Shown: positions 34,245-42,913, counted from the first letter of the stretch. The stretch: 64,000 nucleotides of DNA from Clostridia bacterium (GCA_017534885.1 JAFXVR010000018.1:62001-126000), one strand, 5' to 3'. The notes: a model not told the origin generated them from the sequence alone. Numbers and translations are program-made.

Positions 34245-34292
34245 TCAATCCCATCAGGAACAACAGCTGAAAGCTGAAAAGGAGGTATCCCC

Positions 34293-35324
34293 ATGAAGAA
34301 GCTGCTCACCCTCATCCTTGCCATCGCCCTGATCTGCGCCTGCGGCGCGGCCCTCGCCGTCAACGAGGACATCGAGGGCAAGGTGGTCATCTACTCCTCC
34401 ATGTACCCGGACATCCTGGACAGCATGGAGCGCGCCATCGAGGCCGAGTTCCCGAACCTGGACGTGGAGTTCTTCCAGGGCGGCACCGGCTCCCTGCAGA
34501 CCAAGCTGGCCGGCGAGATGGGCGACGCCCGCAACGGCGTGCTGGGCTGCGACATGCTGCTGGTGGCCGAGCCGGCCTACTCCCTGGAGCTCAAGGAATA
34601 CGGCTACCTGGAGCCCATCATGATCGAGAACGCGGACGAGCTGTTCCGCTTCGACTATGACCCCGAGGGCTACTGGTACCCCGTGCGCGTGTGCAACATG
34701 GTGCTGGCCTACAACCCCGAGCGCTACAGCGCCGACGAGCTGCCCAAGACCTTCAAGGAATTCGCCGAGGACGAGAGCCTGAAGGGCCTGATTTCCATGA
34801 GCAACCCGCTGACCTCCGGCACGGCCATGGCGGCGGTGGCGGCCCTGTCCGACAAGTACGGCTATGAGTACTTCGACGCCCTGGGACGCAACGGCGTCAT
34901 GATCGAGTCCGGCTCCGTGGCCTTAGCCAAACTCCAGACCGGCGAGTGCAAGGTCATCATGATCCTGGAGGAGTCCGTGCTGAAGGTCCGCGAGGAGGAA
35001 GGCTCCAAGCTGGCCTGCATCTATCCCGAGGACGGCGTCATCCTGATCCCCTCCACCACCATGACCATCGTGGAGGACAAGAGCGCCAACGCCAACCTGG
35101 AGGCCTGCGAGGCCATCACCCGCTGGCTGCTGACCGAGGAAGGCCAGCACTGGGTGGTGAAGGGCTGGATGCACGGCGTGCTGAAGGGCATGGAAGAGAT
35201 CCCCTATGATTCCGTGAACACCGACGACCTGATCGCCATGGACATCGGCGTGGACTGGGTCCGCTGCTACCAGCAGCGCGAGGAGATCCGCACCCGCTTC
35301 CAGGAGGCCACCGCGCTTCCGTGA
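34293..35324 (+). CDS. ABC transporter substrate-binding protein (iron/solute family 1-like)
   Basis: The 343-residue protein has a signal peptide (MKKLLTLILAIALICACGAA; LICACG contains a possible lipid cysteine). The mature part resembles Fe(III)- or polyamine-type binding proteins: VVIYSSMYPDILDSMERAIE at the start, ISMSNPLTSGTAMAA in the middle. It starts the importer unit with the fused permease 14 bases downstream and the ATPase at 38540. The ligand is likely ferric iron or a small anion such as a phosphonate, but this is inference. AAAGGAGG lies upstream. Confidence 0.85.
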   Translation: MKKLLTLILAIALICACGAALAVNEDIEGKVVIYSSMYPDILDSMERAIEAEFPNLDVEFFQGGTGSLQTKLAGEMGDARNGVLGCDMLLVAEPAYSLELKEYGYLEPIMIENADELFRFDYDPEGYWYPVRVCNMVLAYNPERYSADELPKTFKEFAEDESLKGLISMSNPLTSGTAMAAVAALSDKYGYEYFDALGRNGVMIESGSVALAKLQTGECKVIMILEESVLKVREEEGSKLACIYPEDGVILIPSTTMTIVEDKSANANLEACEAITRWLLTEEGQHWVVKGWMHGVLKGMEEIPYDSVNTDDLIAMDIGVDWVRCYQQREEIRTRFQEATALP

Positions 35325-35338
35325 CACGGAGGTAACCC

Positions 35339-37783
35339 ATGCGTGACGCGAGAATGCCTGTTCATCGCGGCAAAATCATACTCCTGACCTGCCTGGGCCT
35401 GCTGTTCCTGGCGGCGGTCGCGCTGATCGCCGCCGGCCTCGGCGGGCTCAGGGCCTTTGACGCGTCCGGCTATCCCTCGGGCGACGCCTGGTCCAGGACC
35501 CTTTCCCTGCGCAATGAGGCCGCCGCCCTGTACCGCGGCGAGGTGGCCCCGGCCCTGTCCCGGGCGGATGAAGCCACCCGCGCCGGGGCGGACGCCTCAG
35601 CCCGCGCCCTCCTGACAGAGGAGTGGGGGCTGGACTCCGCCGGGCTGGAAACCGCCTCAGAGGAGGACGTCTGGGACATGCTCAGCATGGCCTGGGCCGT
35701 CTCCGGGCGGAAGCTCTCCACCTCCCAGCGCAAGGCCCTGCTGGCGGTGGAGGACCGGGACGGGCTGAGGGACCACATGCTCAGGGCCTTAGCGGAAGGC
35801 GCCGACCCGGCCTCGGACGAGGTGCTGGCAAATGTCAGCGCGCTGGAGGGGGCGGATCAGGGCTTCCTGATGTACGTCTTCCTGGCCACCGGCCATGAGA
35901 GCGGCACGGTGCTGAACAAGGACGTCACCCTCGCCTTCACCCGGTCCGTGGGCAAGGGCGAGGCGGCGGTCGGGGCCATCCGCGGGGCCGTCAGCGGCGA
36001 GATCTCGCCCGTGAGCGCCTGGATCAACGAGCACGCCCGCACGGTCATCCTGTGCGGCGCGCTGCTGGCCATCGACCTGCTGCTGCTCTTCTTCCTCCTC
36101 CGGGGCGACCGCACCTGGCGGATGGACTTCAAGTGGGTCATGATCCTGGTGATCGTGGACTTCCTGCTGCTCTTCCAGCTCCTGCCGCTGATCTATCTGG
36201 TGGTGAAGGCCTTCTTCCCGGACGGCGCCTTCTCCCTGGAGACCTTCCGGCGGCTGTACACCTATCCCATGAACTGGCAGGCCCTGACCAACACCCTGAT
36301 CGCGGCCGCTGCCACCATGGTGCTGGGCACGCTCATCGCCTTCCCCTTAGCCTGGCTGGTGGGCCGCACCAACCTGTACGGACGGAAGTTCTTCCGCTCG
36401 CTCTTTGTGCTGACCTACATGGTGCCGCCCTATGTGGGCGCCATGGCTTGGCTGAGGCTGCTGAACCGCAATGTGGGCACCATCAATCTGGCGCTGCGGG
36501 GGCTCTTCGGGCTGAACCTCACCGAGGGCCCGCTGAATATCTACTCTCTGGGCGGGCTGATCTGGGTGCTGACCACCTTCTACTTTCCCTACGCCTTCAT
36601 CACCATCTCCCGCGCCATGGAGAAGATGGATCCCTCCCTGGAGGAGGCCTCCCGCGTCTCGGGCGCCTCGCCCCTCACCACGGTGATGCGGGTGACCCTG
36701 CCCATGATGACGCTCTCCCTGATCGCGGGCGCGCTGCTGGTCTTTGTGTGCGCGGCCAGCTGCTACGGCATTCCGTCCATCATCGGCGCGCCGGGCAATG
36801 TGCACACCGTCACCACCCGGATCATCGAGTATTACGGCCTGGGCGTGCAGGGCATCAATGACGCGACCGGTCTGGCGGTCTTCCTGATGCTCATCGCCAT
36901 GATCGTGCTCTTCCTCTCGGACGTGGTGGTGGCGAAAAAGCAGTACATCACGGTGTCGGGCAAGTCCATGCGCCCCAACATTGTCGATCTGCGGCGCTGG
37001 CGGATCCCGCTGACGGCGCTGGTGACCCTCTTCGCCCTGGTGGCGGTGGCGGTGCCCTTCGCCATGATCCTGATCACCTCCTTCAAGACGGACGTGGGCA
37101 AGTCCCTGCTGGCGGAAGGCAACTTCACCACCAGCCAGTGGCGCGCCCTCTTCCGCGGCGAGACCCTGGACGCCCTGCGCAATTCCCTGGTCTTCGGCGC
37201 GGTCACCGCCACGGTGGGCATTGTGATCTCCTGCACCATGAGCTACCTGCTGCAGCGCACCACCATCCGCGGCCGCAAGATTCCCGATTTCCTGATCACC
37301 TTGGGCTCCGGCACGCCCTCGGTGGTCATCGCCCTGGGTCTCATCATGACCATGCGCGGGCAGTTCGGCGTGGACATCTACAACACGGCGGCCATCCTCA
37401 TCGTGGCCTACCTCATCAAGTACCTGATGATGGGCATGCGCACCGTGACCTCCGCCATGAGCCAGATCCACGTCTCCTTAGAGGAGTGCTCCCAGATCTC
37501 CGGCGCGGGCTGGGTGCGCACCATGCTGCGCATCACCGGGCCGCTGGTCTTCCCCTCCATCGCCGCCGGCTGGTTCCTGATCTTCATCCCCAGCTTCTAT
37601 GAGCTCTCGATGACCACCCTGCTCTATTCCACCGAGACCCGCACCATCGGCTTCCAGCTGTACCAGTACTGGACCAATACCAGTCAGCCCCAGGCCTGCG
37701 CCATGGCCTGCGGGATCCTGCTGATCGTGGTGGTGCTGAATTTTGTGATGAACAGATTGACGGGGGGTAAATTCTCGATTTAG
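35339..37783 (+). CDS. ABC transporter permease, two fused transmembrane domains
   Basis: The 814-residue protein joins two BPD_transp_1 permease domains, as in iron transporter FbpB-like permeases. The first EAA-type loop is EEASRVSGASPLTTVMRVTL (about residues 435-455) and the second EECSQISGAGWVRTMLRIT (about 713-731). Before the first domain is an extra membrane segment (about 12-35), then a hydrophilic stretch of about 195 residues that would lie outside the membrane, which ordinary FbpB-type permeases lack. GGAGG lies upstream. It belongs with the binding protein before it and the ATPase at 38540. Confidence 0.88.
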   Translation: MRDARMPVHRGKIILLTCLGLLFLAAVALIAAGLGGLRAFDASGYPSGDAWSRTLSLRNEAAALYRGEVAPALSRADEATRAGADASARALLTEEWGLDSAGLETASEEDVWDMLSMAWAVSGRKLSTSQRKALLAVEDRDGLRDHMLRALAEGADPASDEVLANVSALEGADQGFLMYVFLATGHESGTVLNKDVTLAFTRSVGKGEAAVGAIRGAVSGEISPVSAWINEHARTVILCGALLAIDLLLLFFLLRGDRTWRMDFKWVMILVIVDFLLLFQLLPLIYLVVKAFFPDGAFSLETFRRLYTYPMNWQALTNTLIAAAATMVLGTLIAFPLAWLVGRTNLYGRKFFRSLFVLTYMVPPYVGAMAWLRLLNRNVGTINLALRGLFGLNLTEGPLNIYSLGGLIWVLTTFYFPYAFITISRAMEKMDPSLEEASRVSGASPLTTVMRVTLPMMTLSLIAGALLVFVCAASCYGIPSIIGAPGNVHTVTTRIIEYYGLGVQGINDATGLAVFLMLIAMIVLFLSDVVVAKKQYITVSGKSMRPNIVDLRRWRIPLTALVTLFALVAVAVPFAMILITSFKTDVGKSLLAEGNFTTSQWRALFRGETLDALRNSLVFGAVTATVGIVISCTMSYLLQRTTIRGRKIPDFLITLGSGTPSVVIALGLIMTMRGQFGVDIYNTAAILIVAYLIKYLMMGMRTVTSAMSQIHVSLEECSQISGAGWVRTMLRITGPLVFPSIAAGWFLIFIPSFYELSMTTLLYSTETRTIGFQLYQYWTNTSQPQACAMACGILLIVVVLNFVMNRLTGGKFSI

Positions 37784-37820
37784 CTGTAAGCTGTCAGCTG
37801 TTAGCTCAGTTACTGAGCTG

Positions 37821-38040
37821 GGGTGCCCCCATCCCCCCGACCCCCTTGAAATGCGCTCCTGCGGAGGGCTGGCGCACCGCCCTGACCAGCGCAATCCTGC
37901 TTCTTTGTCCGGAGCTTGGATTTCTGCTTCCAGCGGTTTCCATTGCTTGAGTGGAGCAGACCCCTTACTTTTTCGTGACCGAAAAAGTAACAAAAAGGTC
38001 CTGGGGGACACGTTGCGACGTGTGTCCCCCAGACCCCCCG
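37821..38040 (+). repeat. Dispersed hairpin-module repeat (copy 3)
   Basis: This is the left half of the 756-base gap between the permease and its ATPase. GGGGTGCCCCCATCCCCCC and the GCGCTCCTGCGGAGGG motif (37854-37869) match the copies at 5731 and 25084. The hairpin CTGGGGGACAC (38001-38011) / GTGTCCCCCAG (38022-38032) has the same outer arms but a different inner stem. Between them are AAAAAGTAAC-type words. No gene is visible. Confidence 0.65.
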
Positions 38041-38100
38041 CACACGCTTTTGGCTTGAGGGGTTTGTTTCCTGGTCACTCAGATGCTGCTTGACGACCGC

Positions 38101-38381
38101 GACTATGAGCCGCCTGCTCTGCTCCTGCTCCCGCGGTATAGTGCTTCGCTGGACGCGAGGCGGGCTTTGCGCCGGAAGGCGGCTTCGCCTGCTCATCCCT
38201 TGCACATGACTATGAACCGCGCCCTCCGCTTCCGCGGTATAGTGCTTCGCTGGACGCGATGCGGGCTTTGCGCCGGAAGGCGGCTTCGCCTGCTCATCCC
38301 TTGCACATGACTATGAACCGCGCCCTCCGCTTCCGCGGTATAGTGCTTCGCTGGACGCGAGGCAGGCTTTGCGCCGGAAGG
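38101..38381 (+). repeat. 101-bp tandem repeat, about 2.8 copies
   Basis: Units start at 38131, 38232 and 38333 with CCGCGGTATAGTGCTTCGCT; the period is exactly 101 bases and the units are almost identical. A partial unit lies before the first (from 38101) and the last stops after about 49 bases. The array is followed by TTCAACC words and the ATPase start. Confidence 0.9.
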
Positions 38382-38539
38382 GCCCTCGCTTCAAATTATT
38401 CATTTTTCAGTTTTCAGTCTTCAGTCTTCATTTCAACCTTCAACCTCCTACCTTCAACCTTCAACCTTCAACCTGAAGTGCTCCCATTTTCCAACTCCTC
38501 ACTCCTCACTCCGCCCAAAGCTCGCCCAAGGAGGCTCCT

Positions 38540-39613
38540 ATGTCATCCGTGACCATCAAAAACCTGACCAAGCGCTATGGCGAGGTGCAGGTGCTCAGCG
38601 AATTCAACGAGGTATTCCGGGACGGGGAGTTTGTGACCCTCCTGGGGCCTTCGGGCTGCGGCAAGACCACCATGCTGCGCATCATCGCGGGCTTTGAGAA
38701 GCCCAGCACCGGCGAGGTGTGGATCGACGACCAGCTGGTGTCCGGCGGCAAGACCTTCATTCCGCCCGAGCGGCGGGACATCGGCATGGTCTTCCAGTCC
38801 TACGCGGTCTGGCCCCACATGACCGTGTTCGACAACGTGGCCTATCCGCTGAAGATCAAGCATGTGGCCCGGGAGGAAATCAGCCGCCGGGTGGGCCATA
38901 TGCTGGAAGTGGTGCACCTGAAGCAGTACGCCGACCGCCTGCCCAACCAGCTCTCCGGCGGACAGCAGCAGCGGGTGGCCCTGGCCCGGGCGCTGGTGGC
39001 CGAGCCCAAGCTGCTCCTGCTGGACGAGCCCCTGAGCAACCTGGACGCCAAGCTGCGGGAGTACATGCGCTTTGAGATCAAGGAGCTGACCCGCTCCCTG
39101 GGCATCTCGGTGGTGTACGTCACCCATGACCAGACGGAAGCCATGGCCATGAGCGACCGCATTTTCCTGATCAACGGCGGCGTGGTGCAGCAGTCCGGCA
39201 CGCCAGATGAAATCTACAACCGCCCGGTGAACCCCTTTGTGGCGGACTTCCTGGGCAAGGTGGAATTCTTCGGCGGCACGGCGGAGGGCGGAAGCATCCA
39301 TGTGACCGACTGGAACGCTGACCTGCCCGACCCCGACGGCAGCCACCGGGGCGCGGTGGACATCGCCGTGCGCCCGGAGAACATCCGCATGAGCGGTGAG
39401 CCGGGCGGCATCCGCGGCGTACTGACCCGTCTGTACTACTTAGGCGACGTCTGCGACTGCCGGGTGAAGGTGGGCGAGAGCGAGGTGCGCGTCATCGCCG
39501 ACGGCCACGCTTCCCGCGGCTTCACCCCCGGCGACGAGGTCAGCCTGAGCGTCCGCGAGTTCATTGTCTTCGAGGGCGGCAGCGCCCGGGAGCAGCTGAA
39601 AATCCTGACCTGA
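38540..39613 (+). CDS. ABC transporter ATP-binding protein (PotA/FbpC-like)
   Basis: The 357-residue ATPase has Walker A GPSGCGKTT (about residues 36-44), the signature LSGGQQQRVALARAL, Walker B LLLDEPLSNLD, an H-loop THDQTEAM and a C-terminal TOBE-like domain (about 240-357). This is the importer ATPase layout of iron, sulfate and polyamine systems. It most likely powers the permease at 35339, although 756 bases of repeats separate the genes. A ribosome binding site AAGGAGG precedes the ATG. Confidence 0.92.
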   Translation: MSSVTIKNLTKRYGEVQVLSEFNEVFRDGEFVTLLGPSGCGKTTMLRIIAGFEKPSTGEVWIDDQLVSGGKTFIPPERRDIGMVFQSYAVWPHMTVFDNVAYPLKIKHVAREEISRRVGHMLEVVHLKQYADRLPNQLSGGQQQRVALARALVAEPKLLLLDEPLSNLDAKLREYMRFEIKELTRSLGISVVYVTHDQTEAMAMSDRIFLINGGVVQQSGTPDEIYNRPVNPFVADFLGKVEFFGGTAEGGSIHVTDWNADLPDPDGSHRGAVDIAVRPENIRMSGEPGGIRGVLTRLYYLGDVCDCRVKVGESEVRVIADGHASRGFTPGDEVSLSVREFIVFEGGSAREQLKILT

Positions 39614-39632
39614 GCCCCCGAAAAGCGCTTCC

Positions 39633-39738
39633 GGTTGGCATATTTGAAAAAATCGCCGGTTTTCGGTTGGCAAATTCGAAATGAACCGGTGATTTTCGGT
39701 TGGCAAATTTGAAATAGATGCATGATTTTCGGTTGGCA
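39633..39738 (+). repeat. 33-bp iterations before the DUF4143 ATPase
   Basis: Four copies of a unit containing CGGTTGGCAAATTTGAAA start (at GGTTGGCA) at 39633, 39665, 39698 and 39731, spaced 32, 33 and 33 bases. The last copy provides the -35 box of the promoter at 39733-39761. Confidence 0.85.
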
Positions 39739-39761
39739 AATTGAAAATAGTGTGGTATAGT
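39733..39761 (+). promoter_or_regulatory. Promoter of the DUF4143 ATPase gene
   Basis: TTGGCA (39733-39738), 17 bases, TATAGT (39756-39761), 33 bases before the ATG. The -35 box is part of the fourth 33-bp unit. Confidence 0.75.
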
Positions 39762-39794
39762 GATGCTGAATCCACCGAAATGGGAGGTGTCGGC

Positions 39795-41114
39795 ATGTAT
39801 ATCGCGCGTGAAATTGACCCGCTTCTGCAGGCCTGGAAGGCTGAACCCGGGAGGAAGCCTCTGCTGCTTCGGGGCGTCAGGCAGTGCGGAAAGACCTCCT
39901 GTGTCCGGAACCTCGGCGCGTCCTTCGATCACTATATCGAGATCAACCTGGAGAAAACCCCGAGCCTGCACCGGCTCTTTGAAGGCGACCTGGATGTCAG
40001 GCGAATGGTTTCCCTGTTGGAAATCGAGACCGGCCAGCCGGTTGTTCCCGGCAGGAGTCTTCTTTTCATCGATGAGATTCAGGCCTGCCCCAGAGCGATC
40101 CTTGCCCTCAGGTATCTGTACGAAGACCTCCCGGAGCTTCACGTCATCGCCGCCGGCTCCCTGCTGGAATTTGTGCTGAAAAACCCACGGCAAAAGCAAA
40201 AGATTGACTTCCCGGTCGGGCGCACGAGAAGCCTGTACCTCTACCCCTTTTCTTTCCGCGAATTCCTGCGGGGGACAGGCCAGGAACGCCTGTGCGAATA
40301 TCTCGATCAGCTTCACCCGGAAACAGAACCCAACGTCCTGCACGAAAAGCTTCTGGAGCAGTACCAGGCCTTTCTGCTGGTCGGCGGTATGCCGGAAGCC
40401 ATCGTGAAATACAGGCAAACCGGAAGCTTTCTGGCATGCCAGGCGGTTCATCGGGACATCATTCTCAACTTCAGGGATGATTTCGGGAAATATGACGATC
40501 ACATCCCCGGTGATATGATCCGGAAGGTTTTTGATTACGCCATCCGACATGTATGCAGCCAGACCAAATCCCTTTCAGCGATTCCCGGCCTGAGTGCCTA
40601 CTATTTCAGCGAGTGCGTCAGCCTCCTGCAGAAGGCAGGCCTCGTCTTTCCGGTCAGGGCTTCTTCCTGCGACACACTGCCCCTGGGCACCGGCGGAAAG
40701 GAAGCCAATCAGAAGCTGCTCTTTTTCGACACGGGGGTTTACCTGACAGAATGCGGGCTGGACACGGCCGGACTGCTGGCGGCAGAGGCCTTTGACGAGA
40801 TGAACAAAGGCAGTGTGGTAGAGATGCAAACCGGGCTGGAGCTGATCAAGTCAGCCAATCCATACGGGGAGGCCTCCCTCTTTTACTGGTACCGTTCCGG
40901 CGCGAACGCGGAGGTCGATTACGTGATCGAAAAAGACAGCGCGCCTGTGCCGGTGGAAGTCAAGGCCTCCGGCAAGGGGAGCATGCAGAGCATGACAGCC
41001 TTTCTGGAGCGCTTTCCCGACACGCCCTATGGCATCCGGGTATCGCTGGAAGACTTCTCGTCCTGTGACAGGATCCGCGTCTGTCCCGTCTATGCGGTCT
41101 CCCGGCTGAAATAG
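39795..41114 (+). CDS. AAA ATPase with DUF4143 C-terminal domain
   Basis: The 439-residue protein has Walker A GVRQCGKTS (Lys33) and Walker B LLFIDEIQ (Asp93, Glu94), the AAA_14 plus DUF4143 arrangement. The C-terminal part has the nuclease-like strand VDYVIEKDSAPVPVEVKAS, similar to restriction-endonuclease-fold Cys/Asp/Glu-Lys motifs. These proteins are abundant in anaerobes and their role is not established. I chose the ATG at 39795 because GGGAGGTG lies 7 bases upstream. The gene stands alone between the importer ATPase and a 120-bp repeat. Confidence 0.85.
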   Translation: MYIAREIDPLLQAWKAEPGRKPLLLRGVRQCGKTSCVRNLGASFDHYIEINLEKTPSLHRLFEGDLDVRRMVSLLEIETGQPVVPGRSLLFIDEIQACPRAILALRYLYEDLPELHVIAAGSLLEFVLKNPRQKQKIDFPVGRTRSLYLYPFSFREFLRGTGQERLCEYLDQLHPETEPNVLHEKLLEQYQAFLLVGGMPEAIVKYRQTGSFLACQAVHRDIILNFRDDFGKYDDHIPGDMIRKVFDYAIRHVCSQTKSLSAIPGLSAYYFSECVSLLQKAGLVFPVRASSCDTLPLGTGGKEANQKLLFFDTGVYLTECGLDTAGLLAAEAFDEMNKGSVVEMQTGLELIKSANPYGEASLFYWYRSGANAEVDYVIEKDSAPVPVEVKASGKGSMQSMTAFLERFPDTPYGIRVSLEDFSSCDRIRVCPVYAVSRLK

Positions 41115-41119
41115 CTTCA

Positions 41120-41218
41120 TTAGCCCTTCACCTCCATCTCGTGCAAAATCCGCTGTTTCTTCACCTCGATTTCCTCCCGAAGCCGGGCTTTGGTGGGGAG
41201 GCAGATCAGTCTGATCAT
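41120..41218 (-). other. Short minus-strand reading frame (32 codons)
   Basis: Reads MIRLICLPTKARLREEIEVK and 12 further residues to a TAA. No ribosome binding site is clear and the frame is next to the repeat at 41235. Possibly the 3' remnant of a gene or chance. Confidence 0.2.
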
Positions 41219-41234
41219 TGTGAACACATGCGTT

Positions 41235-41354
41235 GATTCGGATGTCAAAAGGCCGCTTTCATGAACTGAGCCACGACTGGTTGTGGAAGACAGCGGAAAT
41301 CACCACAACCAGTCGTGGCTCTAAGGTTGAAAGCGCCCTTTTGTCACCCTTACC
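41235..41354 (+). repeat. 120-bp palindromic repeat, full copy with 7-bp target duplication
   Basis: A full copy flanked by ATGCGTT at 41228-41234 and 41355-41361. With the element and one duplication removed, the site is the perfect palindrome ATTGTGAAC-acatgc-GTTCACAAT (arms 41217-41225 and 41359-41367), so the insertion split an inverted repeat. Confidence 0.95.
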
Positions 41355-41391
41355 ATGCGTTCACAATCTCCTCAAATCCCCCCAAAACACC

Positions 41392-41419
41392 TTGCCCGAT
41401 CCGGAAAAGGGTGTATAAT
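41392..41419 (+). promoter_or_regulatory. Promoter of holA
   Basis: TTGCCC (41392-41397), 16 bases, TATAAT (41414-41419), 48 bases before the ATG and 37 bases after the 120-bp repeat. Confidence 0.65.
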
Positions 41420-41467
41420 AAAGGGGAAAACAAACTCCGTCCGCCAGGACCTGCTGATGGAAGCGCT

Positions 41468-42562
41468 ATGAATCAACCTGAATTTCTCCGCCGCATTGCC
41501 GCGAACCAGCTCTCGGGGGCGTACCTTCTTCACGGGGAGGAGGAGCCCATGAAGCAGGAAGCTCTGCGCGCCCTGCGGGAGCGGGTGCTGGAGCCCGGCC
41601 TCGAGGATCTGAACGGGGTGACGCTGGACAATCCCGGGGCGGATCAGCTGATCGAGGCCTGTGAGACCGTGCCGGTGCTCTCGGATCGCCGGCTGGTTGT
41701 GGTGCGCGATTTTGCGGGCTTCCGCACGAAAAAGGCCAAGGGCAATGCGGAGGCGGGCAAGACGGATCAGGGTGAGGAGGAGGCTGAGGCCAGCGAGAGC
41801 GGGGACGGGAACGCGGCGGGCAAGGAGATCGCGGCCTTCCTCCCGCGGCTGCCCATGAGCACGGTGCTGGTCTTCGCGGAGACCGGGCGCGTCAACAAAA
41901 CCACCAGCCTGTACAAGGCGGTGGTCAAAAACGGGCAGGAGGTCAGCTGCGACAAGCTCAAGGGCGAGGCGCTGGCGGGCTGGATTGTGGAGCGCTTCCG
42001 CCGGGAGGGCAAACTCTGCCCCCGGAGCACCGCCCACACGCTGATTTTCGTGTCCGGGGCGGAATCCTCCCTGCTGGAGGGCGAGATCCTCAAGCTCTGC
42101 GCCTACGTGGGCAGCCGGGAGGGCATCACCGAGGACGATGTGCGCGAGGCTGCCAGCGCTTCGGCGGAATTCAGCGTCTTCCGCATGTTAGACGAGGTGG
42201 TGTCCGGCAGCGAGGCCCGGGCGCTGGAGCTGCTGCACCGGATGCTGGTGGGCGGCGAGAGCCCCGTGGGCATCCTCGCCATGCTGCTGAGGCAGTACCG
42301 CCTGCTGCAGATGATCCTCATCATGCGCAGCGACAGGCTCTCCCCCGAGGAGATGGGTCAGCGCACCGGTCTCAGCGGCTTCCCCCTGGAACAGTACCTG
42401 AAGCAGGCCGCCATCGTCAAGGCCGGGGAGGTCAAGTTTGCGGTGCGGCTGCTGGTCAGCACCGAGTACGCCTTCAAGACCGGCCGCCTGCCCGAGAAGG
42501 GCCTCGCCGAAACCGCCGTCCTGGAGCTGCTGGAGCTGAGGCACCGGTACAGGGGAAAATAA
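41468..42562 (+). CDS. holA: DNA polymerase III subunit delta
   Basis: The 364-residue protein matches the clamp-loader delta subunit, which opens the beta clamp. Typical parts are YLLHGEEEPMKQEAL, a GVTLDNPGADQLIEACETVP segment and RLVVVRDF. Delta lacks a P-loop, and none is seen. A charged insert of about 30 residues (AEAGKTDQGEEEAEASES and onward) falls in the usual linker. The C-terminal collar domain ends in LLELRHRYRGK. ATG at 41468 chosen for the match to the family N-terminus; the ribosome binding site is weak (GGAA). Confidence 0.9.
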   Translation: MNQPEFLRRIAANQLSGAYLLHGEEEPMKQEALRALRERVLEPGLEDLNGVTLDNPGADQLIEACETVPVLSDRRLVVVRDFAGFRTKKAKGNAEAGKTDQGEEEAEASESGDGNAAGKEIAAFLPRLPMSTVLVFAETGRVNKTTSLYKAVVKNGQEVSCDKLKGEALAGWIVERFRREGKLCPRSTAHTLIFVSGAESSLLEGEILKLCAYVGSREGITEDDVREAASASAEFSVFRMLDEVVSGSEARALELLHRMLVGGESPVGILAMLLRQYRLLQMILIMRSDRLSPEEMGQRTGLSGFPLEQYLKQAAIVKAGEVKFAVRLLVSTEYAFKTGRLPEKGLAETAVLELLELRHRYRGK

Positions 42563-42583
42563 AAAGCCGCCGAAGCGGCTCTG
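42557..42583 (-). terminator. Terminator between convergent holA and the small conserved gene
   Basis: Stem AGCCGC/GCGGCT with a 4-base loop CGAA (42565-42580). In the minus-strand direction it is followed by a T-run (TTTTTATTTT), so it best serves the gene at 42598. Confidence 0.7.
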
Positions 42584-42597
42584 ATGCCCGGTTGATC

Positions 42598-42837
42598 TTA
42601 CTTCCCGAAGAACTTCTTCAGCTTGGCCAGGAAACCGGTGGCCTCCTTGGCCACATCCTCCACGCCCAGCTTGGCGGAAACGCCCTCGACGATCTTCTTG
42701 ATGGTATCCATGTCCAGATCCAGGGAGGACAGCAGGCTCTTCACGGTGCCCACCGGGTCCTTCTTGAACTTGGCCACCAGATCCTGGGAGTTGTTCAGCT
42801 TGCCCAGCACTTCGGTAATCAACTTCTGAATATCCAT
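42598..42837 (-). CDS. Small conserved helical protein of unknown function
   Basis: The 79-residue protein (MDIQKLITEVLGKLNNSQDL to LAKLKKFFGK) is helical, with alternating acidic and lysine-rich stretches and no membrane segment or signal peptide. I recognise the type as a small conserved clostridial protein but know no function. AGGAAAGGAAGGAA precedes the ATG. It has its own promoter and terminator, so it is likely expressed on its own. Confidence 0.75.
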   Translation of the reverse strand: MDIQKLITEVLGKLNNSQDLVAKFKKDPVGTVKSLLSSLDLDMDTIKKIVEGVSAKLGVEDVAKEATGFLAKLKKFFGK

Positions 42838-42874
42838 TTGATTCCTTCCTTTCCTGCGGGGAGATAAAACCCGC

Positions 42875-42913
42875 TTGTTATAACAAGTATACGCCGCTGA
42901 AGAAAAAAAGCAA
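42875..42913 (-). promoter_or_regulatory. Promoter and palindrome upstream of the small conserved gene
   Basis: Minus-strand TTGCTT (42908-42913), 16 bases, TATACT (42886-42891). Next to the -10, at 42875-42886, is the perfect 12-bp palindrome TTGTTATAACAA, placed at the transcription start, a possible repressor site. Confidence 0.6.

Noticed and set aside
39633..39738. Possible CRISPR array
   Set aside because: Units follow each other without unique spacers, the period is only 33 bases, and no cas gene is present.
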